Shown here one piece after another: positions 12,501 to 47,300 of a stretch of 64,000 nucleotides of DNA. The DNA comes from Lamellibrachia satsuma. Taxonomy: Eukaryota; Annelida; Polychaeta; Sabellida; Siboglinidae. The notes beneath the pieces are model-generated. The model was not told the origin of the DNA. It made no database searches and saw only the letters and a program-made list of their open reading frames with translations. The stretch covers positions 6,028,501 through 6,092,500 of the forward strand of contig BSQZ01000036.1 of the NCBI GenBank assembly GCA_033239005.1, given 5' to 3'. The position numbers were made by a program, and so were the translations under genes. The first letter of the stretch is position 1. Each line of letters begins with the position of its first letter.

Positions 12501-13015
12501 AAGGAATCCTATGTTTAAAGGGTATACTATACATGGGGACAGTATGGTTTCACAGGGCAACACATCCCGTCACAAGTGTCGTGGAAGAGCCAGCCCCCCA
12601 CTTAATGCTATTACACATACTCCATGCCGAGACTGATCACCAGGTAACACTTCTACGCTTCTCATCTGCACATACCACATAATGCCTACTAACGTTTCCT
12701 TGCCACTACATTGTTACCTGTGAAATGGGGAACTAGTGCTGTTGTCCACCAAACAAAAATTCCTCTGAAACTGGGTGCAGGCAATACTTAAACTTCTGCA
12801 TTTTGGAAAGAATTAAGTGATAATTTACAAAATAAGAAATACGTCATCAAACTATGCCAAGAACAATTTTCATTCAATGGCTTTTAAGATAAATTATTAC
12901 ATTTAAAGGTATAACGTGTGATTGCTTTTACCATAATATCATTATTCTACATTATCGCCCAAAGGTGTCATAATGAACCACAATATTTTAATATTATTGA
13001 ACCATTATCTGTTTA
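9581..13015. other. AT-rich intergenic region, no gene seen
   Basis: No frame over 100 codons and no recognisable domain or RNA gene. A cluster of AAATACTTTCAAA-like words around 10600-10935, ending GTATTTGACCCACGTCAG, resembles the end of a degenerate DNA transposon, but a matching second terminus was not found. Confidence 0.4.
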
Positions 13016-13019
13016 TCGA

Positions 13020-13630
13020 CCTTGCCGTTTAGCATGCAATGTAAACATGACCTTGCCGTTTAGCATGCAAAGTAAATATGACCTTGCCATTCAGCACGCA
13101 ATGTACACATGACCTTATCATGCCGCATACAATGTAAACATGACCTTGCCATGCATGCAATGTAAACATGACCTTGCCATTCAGTGCACAGTGTAAACAC
13201 GACCTTGCTGTTCCGTATGCAATGTAAACACGACCTTGCTATTCAACATGCAATGTAAACATGACCTTGCCATCCAGCGTACAATGTAAACGTGACCTTG
13301 CCATTCAGTGCACAATGTAAACATGACCTTGCTGTTCAGCATGCAATATAAACATGACCTTGTCATTTTGCACACAATGTAAACATGACCTTGCCATTCA
13401 GCACAGAATGTAAACATGACCTTGTTCAACATGTAATGTAAACATGACCTTGCCATCCAGCATACAATGTAAACATGACCTTGCCATTCTGTGCACAATG
13501 TAAACATGACCTTGCCATTCAGCACACAATGTAAACATGCCTTGTTCAGCATGCAATGTAAACATGACCTTGTCATTCAGCATGCAACGTAAACATGACC
13601 TTGCCATTCAGCACGCAATGTAAACATGAT
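13020..13630. repeat. 31-bp minisatellite downstream of RRAS2
   Basis: About 20 units of AACATGACCTTGCCATTCAG followed by a variable CACGCAATGTA. The variable part (GCACGCA, GCATGCA, TGCACA, CATACA) differs between neighbours. It lies about 770 bp past the RRAS2 stop codon and may fall in its 3' flank or a long 3' UTR. The minus-strand open frames of 69 and 131 codons here are repeat artefacts. Confidence 0.93.
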
Positions 13631-14395
13631 ATTCAAGTCGAAGCATTCATTAATTCATATTAATAAGAAAACAGCCAAATTATAGGAACAAATTGTGGTT
13701 CATTAAAATACACTTTGGCAGTGAAGAATACAAATACTTTATACCAGAACGATCTGAGTTTGTACCTTCAAAAAAATCACTCATCTTCATGAAGCCATTA
13801 AAATGATGCAATTTCTTGTAACAGTTTCAGTCTCACAAGGACTTATGGTTGCAGTAAACAGGCACATGGGTCGATTTTGATCTAGATTCACTTACTGTCG
13901 CCAGTTAACCTGGCCTTATTCAGGTACATGTGCAGTGTGCCAACCCATAAGGCACTTGGTCTCTTCGCCTACTGCCCACTGCCCAGTTGATCACTTCCAC
14001 CCTTCCAGGACCTGGTCAACTGTCATTTCCTTTCCCAGGATTAATTGGCAATGACCAGCCATCTCAAGGCCAACTACTCAACAGACAAACAACTGGCCTT
14101 CCTCCTTGAAGCATTGGCTGCCATGGTAACATGGATGCACTAACCTTTCATGGACAAGCCAACCTCGATGTGATATGCTGCCATGGCAACAGTAGCCATG
14201 GCAACAACTGAGCTACAGCAAGACACTCCTTGCGCGCACTTTCCTATTCGTTGAATCTTTGTAGCTTTGCCAATGGTTGCCATGACAACAAGCAAGTAAC
14301 ATCTGCCTTGTGCTATAGTGTTGGCAGTGGCGACTAGGTAATGTTTACCTGGTTTCTGTTGAATTGGTGAATGACAAACAGACAGACAACTAGTG
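13631..14395 (-). other. RRAS2 3' flank / 3' UTR region
   Basis: Sequence between the 31-bp satellite and the RRAS2 stop. No canonical AATAAA is visible on the minus strand here; a TATAAA variant occurs near 13735. The 3' end of the transcript cannot be fixed from the sequence. Confidence 0.35.
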
Positions 14396-35201
<20,806 letters not shown>

Positions 35202-36415
35202 TATGCCTAAACCAGATAATCAAAATTGAATTTTCACGATCGATCAACACGCAACGTCTGATTTGTTTTCATTCCAAAATGGCGGAAGTAATGTTTGGCT
35301 TATGTGCATGTTTCGGGGCCAACATTCCATTTTCTGCACGAAAAACGTTTCGTTCAAATTTGCAAAACCACCGCAGAAATGTGTTGTTTATGACTATGTA
35401 GAAATTGTTTTTATATATGTATATATGCGTAATTCACTGACGATACAAATATATCTAGATATTTTGTATAATTAACATGAACTGGCAATTAGTGTGCGGT
35501 ACTGTATGATGTCATCATTTACGTGATTGCTGATTGGTTGGCTGACATTCGCGCACAAAATTTAAACGTCTGAAAATAGGTAAGGATTAAATGTGTGTCA
35601 TTTATTAATAACTACTACAACATCTATTTAATAGAAACTACATGTGTGCAAGCGATCTGCAGTGTTTTGAAAGTGTATTAATGATGTGCATGCTTTTAAA
35701 ATCAACCAAGTTTTAAGGGATTAAGCACGTAAAAGAATATTTCGTTACACAACGCCCGCTTGCTGGCTGTAGCTGTGCCGTGGCCCTTGACTCGAGCTTG
35801 GGCCTTGCATTGCATGGCTTGTCCTTGAGGTACCTTGATCTCTTACAATGTCGATTTTTCTTCCTTTAATACTATGTGAACCTCATATAGAATGAATGCG
35901 AAAACTGGCAATAACTGAGATGCATCCGTCGGGGTGAAATTCAGTTCCGTTGTTTGGACGAATACAGAGGCAGAGCTACCAGACCAGCAGTACCAAGACC
36001 ACGTCTGACGCGTTTGGTGTGAGACTCGCGTATTTGCCTTCCATCTCACCTATAAATCTTACGCATGTTGGGCGGTTTAATCAATAATTAATACAAACAG
36101 GTTTATTTCCAAGTACATATTCAAATCAACATCTTTATTTCAGACTAAAAACCTTATACAACCAGCATGTTTATACAGACGTCCATGGCATAAGATGTGA
36201 TTAACTGAGAAAATAAAAAGTATTACACAGTACAGCCTACCAATCAAAATTATTATGTATATACATCTTTATCCAATGACGTCGTATTTGAGATTGCCAC
36301 TTTAAGTCACTGATCACAATCGTAATGACCTCAACAAAGATTCTTTCACGAGTCGGTGCCCCCACAGAAAACCCCAGACCTCCCAGGCAACAACAGCGGA
36401 CATTGTAGATGGGGT
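35202..36415. other. RRAS2 5' flank
   Basis: Holds the RRAS2 5' UTR and promoter, whose start I cannot fix. No recognisable coding frame is present. Confidence 0.4.
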
Positions 36416-36695
36416 TAGGTGGGAGGAGGGTATGTATTACCCCCCAACCACGGATCCTGTATATATATATAATTAAGGATACTAACACTAACTAAATTAC
36501 TAACACTAATAACAGTATTGAAATGTGTGTTGATTAATGCTAGAAGTATTGTGAGTAAACAGGAGATGGAGAACAAACCAGACCTGGTTCTTATCACCAA
36601 GACCTCGGTTTCTGAAAATGTGTAGGAAGGTGAGCTGTCATTGGATGGATATGATTGTATGAGAAATGGTAGAAAGAAAAGAGGAGGAGGATGTC

Positions 36696-36744
<49 letters not shown>

Positions 36745-37665
36745 TGCGTGTGTGTGAAAGTAGATATAAAGGCTATTATGCTGTGGGAACTAACACATGT
36801 AGAAGATACAGGCACTGTATGGTGCAAAGTATGTGATACAATGGTAAGATTATGCTACAACACAACTGCAAACAACCAGGAAAGGGCATGTCGGATGAAA
36901 GGAGAAAAAGTTATGTGGAGACTTCAATCACAGAGCCATAGATTGGAACCAAATGGAAACAGGAGCAGAAGGGCAAGAATTTCTAGATCTGACAGACTAC
37001 CTCTTTTTACATCAACATGTTAGAGAACCAACAAGAAATGCAAATATTCTAGATCTAATACTAACAAGTAACCCGGATCAAGTGAGAAATGTAAATACAC
37101 TAGATCTAATACTAACAAGTAACCCGGATCAAGTGAGAAATGTAAAAGTGTCTGAACAGTTTGGAAGCAGTGACCATAACTTTGTACACTTTGAAATGAT
37201 TGTCAATGAAATACCAAGTGTATGGAAGGAAACGTACAAAGACTACCGTAGAACAAACTATGATGAATTCAAGGAAATGTCTGGGAAGAAGGATTGGTCA
37301 GAAATAAATGAAAACACTGAAATAACTAAAGGATGGAATATATTCAGGCAGACATTGGAAACACTAGGAGAGGAGATTGTACCAACTAAACCAGTAAGAG
37401 GAACAGAGCAAGTAAGCCAGTGTGGTGGAACAAAACAATATACAAACTGAGACCAAAAGAAAGGGATTCTTCAGATTTGCACGTAGCAAAATAAAAGCAA
37501 AGAATGAGTGATACCCATTGAAGATGCAAATGGTGATCTAATTTATGATGACAGTCTAACTGCACACAGATTTAATTATTACTTTGCAACTGTATTCACA
37601 GAGGAAGACCTGAAAGACATGCCAGATGTTCAGAGCATGTATAATGGTGAACCAGAAGCGCCAAA
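36415..37665 (+). mobile_element. CR1-like LINE fragment, endonuclease region, broken
   Basis: Frames on plus read LINARSIVSKQEMENKPDLV near 36525, then GDFNHRAIDWNQ, FLDLTDYLFLHQHVREPTR, ILDLILTSNPDQVRNV and FGSSDHNFVHFEM, the C-terminal half of an APE-type LINE endonuclease and its linker. It contains a premature stop near 36622, a (TG)n/(CG)n insertion at about 36700-36755 and an in-frame 51-bp duplication (repeat starts at 37049 and 37100). The sequence changes abruptly near 37666. Confidence 0.78.
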
Positions 37666-38040
37666 TATCTAGGAGTTGAGATTGCTGAAAATCAGCATAT
37701 ACAAGCAACTGCAGCCAAAGCTAACAAAGTGAGCACCTTTGTCTACAGAAAGCTCAAGGGATGCCCTACATGTCCAAACACACTGCTACAAAAGCCTCGT
37801 ATGACCAGTGCTATAATACGCAGCAGTGCTGTGTGTTCCCCACCAGCAACATCTTAAATCCTCACTGGAGATGGGGCAACGACGCTTAGCTCTCCGCATC
37901 CTTCGCGACATCAGCTATACCTCTAGTGTCCCTGCAATGGTTGCACAGCTCCTACTTGAGAACCTGCAGTCCAGGAGAACATCAGACAGAGTCAGCATGA
38001 TGTACAAAATCATAAACTGAATTGTCGATGTGAACCCTGC
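37666..38040 (+). mobile_element. Second LINE fragment, RT C-terminal region
   Basis: KYLGVEIAENQHIQATAAKA with FVYRKLKGCPTCPNTLL, then in another frame GQRRLALRILRDISYTSSVP and RVSMMYKIIN. These fit the region after the RT domain of jockey-like LINEs (KYLGV start; vQRR-aaR and RL-MMYKI end). At least one frameshift and internal stops are present. Confidence 0.6.
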
Positions 38041-38337
38041 TGCACCAGTGGCCGATATATGGTTTTATATCAGGCTAATGCTAAACTGGGCCAAATAATT
38101 TTACAGTGCTTTTTATTCATAAGGATCTGCATGGATATAGACATGAAAAATAGTTGTAGATATCATTTGGTGCTCGAATCGTATTTCCTGGGGTAGTTGA
38201 CATTAAGCATTTGAATTTGTGTCAGCATTGACTGGCTATCAAATCATCTCATATTGTAAACATCAAAATTGTAAATTTGATTACTTGAATCATTGTTTAG
38301 GTAAGTCGGAAACCCTAAGGGTAGACACCCTGTACGC

Positions 38338-41300
38338 ATGGCCAGAATGCCTCAGGAAAAGGCCCTGGCTCTGAATGCCCACTGTACCTTGGGAAGGGCA
38401 ATCGAAAAGGCTGCAAAAGCAAAGCTTGTGGATTTCAAGAGTCTGCTTGATACCAACTATAAATGGCTGGAGGAAATTCTAGACGTTGCGAAGCAGACAT
38501 TTGCCAGGTATGTTACATATTCTATATCACGCCTGAAAGTGAAGTCCAGATACACCACGTTGAAGTAAAGTGATTTGAATGTTTGATGAAGTGACTGTCC
38601 TGTGGGTACAACACGTGGTTACATGTCTCACACATTATATGACAATTTCTCAAACTACATGAGAATTGTGTATTGTCTCTTGTTTTTCAAACCATGCATT
38701 ACGGCACTACGTCAAACTTTACTGGCAATATTTTATGTTAATGTTTACTGTTGGGTTCAGTAATACAGCTTCACAGAGTTAGTATCCTTTGGATGAGACA
38801 CCCAAAGTCTTTATCAGGGAGATCAACAAAATACATTTACACATGGCCGGGGGTAAATATGTAACCTGTCATTGACTCGCTGAACTGGTGGTAGCCCATG
38901 ATGGCTGTTTGTAGCATACCTCATTAAGATCACACTGATTGTTACTGTGTGTTGTAGGCCACATGCAGAGCTGCTACCAAAGACACCTTCGAGTAAACGT
39001 GCACGAGCCACGCTGCGTAAACGTCGCAGCAGACAGCCACAACCAATAGCAGAAGAGGACGAGAGTGAAGATGACTACGTCCCTAAGAAAAAGAGAAGCC
39101 GGTAAGAGAATGGAACTTAATTCAAAACTACTTTATTCATAGCAAGCATAGAATGTCTGCCCCAGCCACCTTAATTGAATAGATTAGTGATTGATTGACA
39201 CACCCTTTACCAATAAATTGCTAAGAAGAATTAGCAGTCAGCTAAATATTTGATGGTGCAACTTGAACTTCTAAAGGTAAGACAGGACACAGCATATTTG
39301 CTGTCACCAAGGCATTGGCATAAAAAGGCTAGGTCAATCACTATTGAAAGAACAATTTTGACTGCAGCATTTCAGCTTTTAACTTTCAATACTGTTTCTC
39401 AATTTGTTTCTTTTAGGAAAATGCCTGTCCGTTCAAGCAGCCGCCTGCAGAAGACTACACAGAGCAACGCCAGACCGGCCACACGCAGCTCCTCTAGACG
39501 CAACAATCAAGCCACAACAGATTTTGATTCGTCACGTAGTGAAGAGCCAATCTTCAGCATATGCCGTGTTGACATCCACTCATCAAACGACAGTGAGCCG
39601 CACGTGCAATCTCCAAGGCCACACAAACAACAACGGTTTGCTGTGATAACCACAGACAGTGATGGTGAAAAAGAAAATGAAGGTGGCGTGAAGTCCACCA
39701 TCGCTGACAGTCCGAAAGGACATAGTTCTGCCATGCAGACAGACAGTAGCACTAGTGATGGGCAACATAAATCTAGCCGGTTGTCAGCGTCATCACCATC
39801 ATCCATGGTTGTTGATAGTGGTACTGATGAAGAACACCATAAATTTATGTCACCCGTGACAGGTCATATTGAGACGTCATCGCCGTCTGTTAGCCATGCC
39901 AACAAGGGTGTCTCATCATGCCCCAAGCTGGAGCAGAGACTTACTGTGAGTCTTGGCCACCGGTGCAGTGGTGACGCCATACAGAACTTGTCTGCACACG
40001 CCCCAAGTCCTCATTCAGTCCGCGGCTTTGGTCTCCTCACTGTCAAAGATAAAGTGAATGTGATTGAGGGTAAGCTTGATGCAGGAGCTGTTGCTGTTGT
40101 TGTTGCTGCAGTCCCACCACATACAGCACCATCAAAGTCACCACGAACACCAGGTAAGGCTGGGATGACCAGTGAAACCTTGTTAATAACCCGTTGATTG
40201 TATGATTTGTTTATTCAGTTTGTCCCAAACAAATATGCCAGATTATGTAAAAAAAATTCTTCAAAAAATTACTGTGTTATCAGAACAAAATTATTCATAG
40301 ATGTTTAGAACCACTTTCTACCAGGCCCTTAGCCAGAAATTAAATTTTTGCCAGTCTTGAACATTCAAAAAGGTGTAACCAATAACGCGCAAACAGCTTC
40401 CGTGGAAGCCGTTCACGTCTATGACGGCCATTGTTGCACCAATTGATTTTTTTCACTGGCAAGCCAATGCTGGTTGATATGATGACAGCCATTATTGGCC
40501 CAATTAGTTTTTGCACTGGTAAGCCAATGCAAGTTGAGCAAATGACAGGCCAAATTAGTCCGATTTAGCCTTTATTGGCCCAATCGAGTCTTACTAGCTG
40601 TGCAGTGAGGTTTGCATTATCACCTGCACAGTAATAAATAGAAGAGCCAACGCACGAAAGTTCATGAAAAAGTAACTTGAATCTTTATTTTAAATATATA
40701 AACATGGCAATGTTTGAAGCATCCTAAGACTTTAAGTACATGCATGCACATATGTCTAATATGAACAAATATGATTACAATCACACTCCAAATCAAATGC
40801 ATGACACTAAAATGTAAGCAATACAACAAATAACAATAGAAGCTATAGCACTGAATAATACAACTGATTTTTAAAAGCAATACATTGAAACATTACTTCT
40901 TTGATAAAACAGCATTCATCCAGATTCAGTATTTCCTATTAGACAAAAAACAATATCAATTTACTAGACTGAGCACAACCTAATCATTCATGGTTTTCCC
41001 GACTTTTGAGTTTTCTTTCAGCAATCCGGAAACTGCTGCCGATAGTAGGGCTTCCACGCCAATTAAATATGTGAATTCGAACCAAAATCAGACTCACTTT
41101 TGAAGTCGACCGCGATCGTGCTTGGCCACTGGCACTGCAAAGTGCCAGCAGTGGGCGACAATACAGTAGAGTTTCAGTTACTAGTGGCAGGCACATCAAC
41201 ATTGTGGATCTCTACCAACGTAACAAAGGATGCTGACTCGGATCGTTCAGGGACAATCGCAGGAACGCAGCTCTTATTCTCGATTACAAAAAAGGCATCG

Positions 41301-44300
41301 ATTGTCATGAATTTAGCTACTGACGTTTGGCAGGTGCCATTTTAAATTCGCCCCTCGACATCCGGTTCACGGGATTGTTTCTTCAAATGAGAGCGCCAAT
41401 GGCAAAGCCCATAGAAACACGTTTCCCAACCAATGACGTACACGATTACAATAAATAGAGATCAACCAGTATCATTATTTTCAAACGATGTCAATGTTAA
41501 AAATATATATAATCTCATAGATCAGCGGTATTCGATATTCTGCCGTCGAACACATTTGTCGAATCACTTAGAATCAATAAGACAGTTCAAACAATTTTAT
41601 TGTAAAAAAAAATCTTGTAAAAAGAAAAACCCATCTTTTGGTTTTATTTTACCCGTCGTCAGACATTTGCCCGTCTTTAAGACAGGCAGACGGATCCCTG
41701 GCTAAGGGCCTGCTTTCAACAATTTCTCTGTTTAACAATTTGCATTTTTAGACAAACATTGTTAAAACAACATTCATGTTATTATACTTCGTAGTTTTGA
41801 TAAAAAGAGAAGGTTGTCCCTAGATCCAATCTCATCCGTGCAGATAATACGGCCGTGTCACTGATGCCTTCATATTCAACAGATCAACTGAGAGGTAGGC
41901 GTTCCAACCATAGTTCAAGTGCTGGTCAGACAAGGCGGTCATGCCGAGGCGGCCCTCGTGTCAGTTTGTCCAAGTCAAGACGCTCATCCGCGTACAGGCA
42001 GAAGCTCAGCAGATTGTCAGCTGTTGCTGGTGTAAGTTACTCTATATTTCGTTATCTGTAATCATTTAAATAAACCACATAGTATTATGTAGGATATAAC
42101 TGACAAGTTGGTGCACTACAATCATTGGGATTGTTGAGTTTTACTTTTTAACAAGATTTAACACGATTTGCCATCCAAGCCAAAGGCCCAGATGGCAAGT
42201 GGACAAGGAAACCATTGGCTTATCGAGAGTCCAACATTGTTCACCTACTTATAACCCGCCCTCCTGAGATATGTGTCAACCTTGTTTTTAAACATATTCA
42301 CGCTGCTAGCAGTTACACAATCTGTAGACAATTTGTTCCATTCATTTATTGTCCTCTGTGAGAACGAGTGCTTCCTGATGTCCAATCTACATTGATCCTT
42401 TACTAATTTTACCTCATTTCCTCTAGTTCTGCTATCCTTCTTGAGTGAGAAAAACATATTTCTATCAATATTTTCATACTCATTCAATATCTTAAAAACT
42501 TCAATCTGATCTCCTCTTAACCTCCTTGTTTCTAGAGTTGTTAAACCACATTCTTTCAGGTGTTCTTCATAACTAAGGTCTCTAAGTTCTGGAATCATTT
42601 TAGTTGCTCTCCTTTGTATGCGTTCAAGCGTATCTATATCCTTCTTACGATATGGTCTCCATGCTTGTATACAGTATTCTAAATGAGGTCTAACTATTGC
42701 TTTATAAAGAGGTATAATTAACTTTTTTCCCTTGTATGTTATGTTTCTTCTAATCAATCCAAGAATTTGATTACCCTTTGAAGCTGCAATACCACACTGC
42801 TCTGAAACTTTCATATCAGCGCTTATTGTAACTCCTAAGTCCTTTTCTTTTACAGTAGTACCCAGAACAGTATCTCCCATTTTATAGTTTACATTCAAGT
42901 TCCCATGTCCTGTATGTAGGCATTTACATATCCCAAAATTGAACAGCATCTGCCATTTCTCAGACCATTTCACTAATCTGTCTAGATCGTTTTGTAAATG
43001 TTGTTTATCACCATCAGTATTAACCTTTCTAAACAGTTTTGTGTCGTCCGCAAATTTCAGTACGTTACTTGTTATACTGTCGTCCAAGTCATTGATATAA
43101 ATTAAGAATAATATAGGTCCTAATACTGATCCTTGAGGTACCCCACTCAAAACCGATTTCCAATTTGAAACTTCTCCATCTACTACAACTCGTTGTCTTC
43201 TGTCAGTCAGCCATTCTTCTATCCAGTTAGTTATGCTATCCCCGATACCATGGGCTTTTAATTTAAGTAGTAATCTTTGATGGTTTGATTGTACAAAATA
43301 ATTAGAATTAAAGTAACTGACTTGACATTTCTACTGTGCCTCTTACAGAGAAGTGTACAAGAAGTAACCACAACCCTGACGAAGGTACGACCAATCATGT
43401 CACCCAGGAAAGCAGTCACGTCTGTGCTAGGAAAGATCCAGGTAAGTTTTTAAAACAGTAGATTTTCTCAGCATTTTAACTTTGTGTACCTTCCATCGTT
43501 TATCAATTGTTTCTAGTTGAGACAGATCACTGGTTACATTGGATTGTTGCAGTTTGTAAGATGGGTGACCATGTATCGGTCAAAATAATGACAAATTGGC
43601 TGAACGGCCTTATTCTTGTCTTGCCAAATGTGGATTCATTTCGCCATTGGTGAAAGGCGATTTGCATGAGCACATGAGTAAAGAATACTATAAGCCGTTA
43701 TAATGTTCATTATGTGTGCATGCAGTTTAAATTCTACAAAAGGTGAATACAGTCGCGCCTCGTTATTGCGCGCCCCATTATTACGCGGATTCAGATATAA
43801 GGCAGTTGGTCATGGACCCCAGTTTTCTGCGACCAATGGGATATGCCAAATGGGCATGGTTAAACCTACTTAGAATTGCTTTGACAATTCTCGAGAAACA
43901 TTAGGTGAACAATGTCAATGAACCAGTGTCAACGGGTTGTTTGTTTTGCACTGTCGCTGGCTTCGCTTCGGCGGTTTGTAGAGACTCACAAATACAGCTC
44001 ACATAAGAATCAAATAAAGTCTTAAATGCAATTTAGTATGCAATACCAATATAACACTGGGGTGAAATAACATGCTTCCATTGCATCATAAATCTAATAG
44101 TTTTGCAAAGCAATACCAGCATGCCAGATGCCTAACCCAAGGCGCTACCAGTGCATGAAAATATTAACTTGTCATCCACATATCAAACAATGAATTGATG
44201 TTAAGTGGTGAGTCATAAATTTATGTTTCGGTCAAGATCGGTTGAAAGAGAAAGTGAAACAATTATTAATTCTACCTAGCAGTAGCCCCGGATTTGATGG

Positions 44301-47300
44301 TGTCAAAATAAAGTTTTATTATTATTGTTGTTTTCTATGTTTAATCAGCTTACATACTATGTGTGTCAAATCATATACATTTTCAGCTGCTCAGATCCAG
44401 GTTATTATTTTTTATTTGTGTATACATACATGTATTTTATTCAGTTTAAGATTCAACAGGTTGTGACATTTAAAAATAATACACAATGTTGCTAGCTGAC
44501 TCGTTTAATAAGCTCTATAAACTGCGTATTGCTGTATAAGGCTGCAAGCACACAGTGGCTTCGACAGCATTCTTGGATTAGGTCAGCAGGCCGCGATCGC
44601 TGTTGTTTAGTAGCTCCCTAGTGGCAGATATGAGAACACATACGCCTCGCATACAACGTGGTCCGAAATCGTGGACCCGACCACTGCATTATAACGAGGC
44701 TCGATTGTATTACACTATTTGTAAAGTATTGCAATCGTAAAATGTGAAGAATTATACCAACGCACTTTCTCTACTGTAGACACCTGAGACGAACCGTTGC
44801 ACTCGCTCCAAGATGCGAGCGGTAGATCGTCTGCATGCAGTTCAGTCTCCCTGTGATGGCTCCAGTGATTCTAGCTCTGCAGCCTACACACCAGTGAAGC
44901 CCGTCAGAACAGGTCGCCCTAAGGCAGTGATGACAACACCTAGCGAGGAGACTGAAGCAGCCACACGAAAAGATGATCACACAGCCACATGCATTGATTC
45001 AGGCAGTGAGGAGCCGTTGAAGCCCATCAGAACAACAAGGTAGGTGTTGTCTTCATGGCTACTCGCTTTGTTTCATATGGAAGGGTTGGTTTGTCCTAGT
45101 GATCCCCACCTTGGCAGTGAGGAGCCATTGAAGCCCATCAGAACAACAAGGTAGGTGTTGTCTTCATGGCTACTCGCTTTGTTTCACATGGAAGGGTTGG
45201 TTTGTCCTAGTGATCCCCACCTTGGCAGTGCTGGACAAAGAGCATTGCTAATGAGGTAGCTCATCTCACGCTTAGAAACTTGCAATGACAGCCAGATCAA
45301 TGCTATCTGATGCAGTCTTTTTACGAAATCACTTAGTCATTATAGCTATTGCTGTGACGTTGGGAAAGTGCACATGAGTACTCTGATTCAGGTGTTTACT
45401 GTGCACAAAGTTTGATTTTCGTATGACATAGGGAAATTGCAACGGAAGACTCACATTTTCACTGTGCATGAAAATTGGTTACATTCAGATATGGTCCTAC
45501 ATGTTTTTTCCTAAATAGCATGGAGAAACCTGCCCCTGTTATTGTTGCACGTTGCCCAGCGTTCCTATATTTTAATTGCAATTCTTATATTTTCTTTAAA
45601 TTCCTATATTTTCCTAATAATTGTAGAAATTTTGAGGTAATTTTCTTGCGGTAGAAATCTACATGTGGATCTGATTGTGGCATGTGCTGTGTATGCTGTC
45701 ATTAATGTACCTACCCTTGCAGGAGGGAAGACAAAGTGCCCTGTCTGGTCACAGTAACCCATGCTGTGTGTTGCTGGTTGTAGGGCTGCAGCACAGAAGA
45801 GTCGGCAGAAGGCTGAAGACATCCACGGTGGAAATGAGACAGGCAAGAGACCAGTGTCAGCTGAACAACACCATGTATGTTAGTCTTGAAGCAGCTAGAG
45901 TTCAGTATAAGTACTGCTTTTTGGCAAAGAACTAAATTGACGAGTCTAAATTGTCTTCTTGCCAAAACTGACCTCAAAAGGCTTCTCTGCAAGGTCTCAG
46001 CAGTGCAGCAGGTCTTCATCTCAACTCGCACACAGTTGTTCTCACCCAGCAGTTCAGAGATTACATTTTACACCTACTACGTCTATTTTATTTCAGATTT
46101 ACTGCAAAATTCACTTTATGAATCCGTTATCTGCTAAAAGACACTAAGAGCAATCTCGCTACGAGTTTCAGCTGGCATTGTGGACTGGTGTGGAAGAACA
46201 CTGCTTGAAATAATGATGCTAAGCTTTGAACATCACATTGATTTGCATTGTTATCTCACTTGCAGGGTCGCAGTTTCTCAGCTCCAAAAAGACAGTGTAC
46301 AGACACAAGGAATGAACACATATCCTCTGAAGGTCAGTTATAATGATATTATAAGTAGCTATATTTATTTTCGCTACAATAAACAACAATAAAGTGTCTT
46401 CATGTGCAGAACTCTACTACAATTGATGTAATTGTTACACCAAAAATATGTATAAAATTGGAATATGTCTTGTCAAATATTAATAAAGGTTTCAATGAAT
46501 GAACAAACTGCTTCCTGTGCGTAACTCTACTGACACTGTTGTAATTATTATACAAAAAATTGCAGATGTGGAATGTCATGTCAAATAATAAAAGTTTCAG
46601 TGTATTTTGCTGAACAAACTTTTGTATGTAGTTTGAAGCTTGAACTCAACAACAGTGTTTGGAGCATACTTTCTATGGCGCTGTTTGTGTCTTCAGAGCG
46701 AGTACATCGGGACCACATCGACAGTGTTATTGCAGACACCCCGTCTCCCATCCTCACAGCCAAGGTAGGCAAATATTGTGTTGGTTCTTGTTGCAGTATG
46801 TCTGTCTATGGTTGCTAGTTCGTATAGGGTTTGTTGCTTTTGCATGTAATAATCACAAGTGATATTAGAAATCTGAAGTCTTCAGTTATGTGCCTGTCAA
46901 TGATTTGTAATGCTTAAGGCCTGGTACGGGTGCTAATTTGCGGTTTTTTGAAAAAATATGTCAATTTAATTTTTCAGCGCCAGATAGTATATTTGTATGT
47001 TTACTATAAATAAACTTCACTTTTAGACCAACAACATACCTCTAAATGACTTTTATTCATGAATAAAGTCCACTCCATCACAATGATATATCCATTTTTA
47101 TTACGAAGACGCAAAATGCGCTGAAAGTTGTCGATGTTTACGCCATGACAACGCGGTCCTTCCTTCGACTTACGCCATCTTGTTTGATATTTTTGGAACC
47201 GCCAAACTGTCGTCTGTCAATCACCATAGTCGCTAATCCCGCCCTTGTGTAGGCATTCGGCCAACATCGTTATTTATGCAGGTTATATTTTGCCGAGAAT

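Noticed and set aside
39250..39416. Upstream extension of the third INCENP exon
   Set aside because: The frame is open upstream, but phase continuity from the exon ending at 39101 requires the acceptor at 39416 (TTTCTTTTAG), and the upstream codons look intronic.
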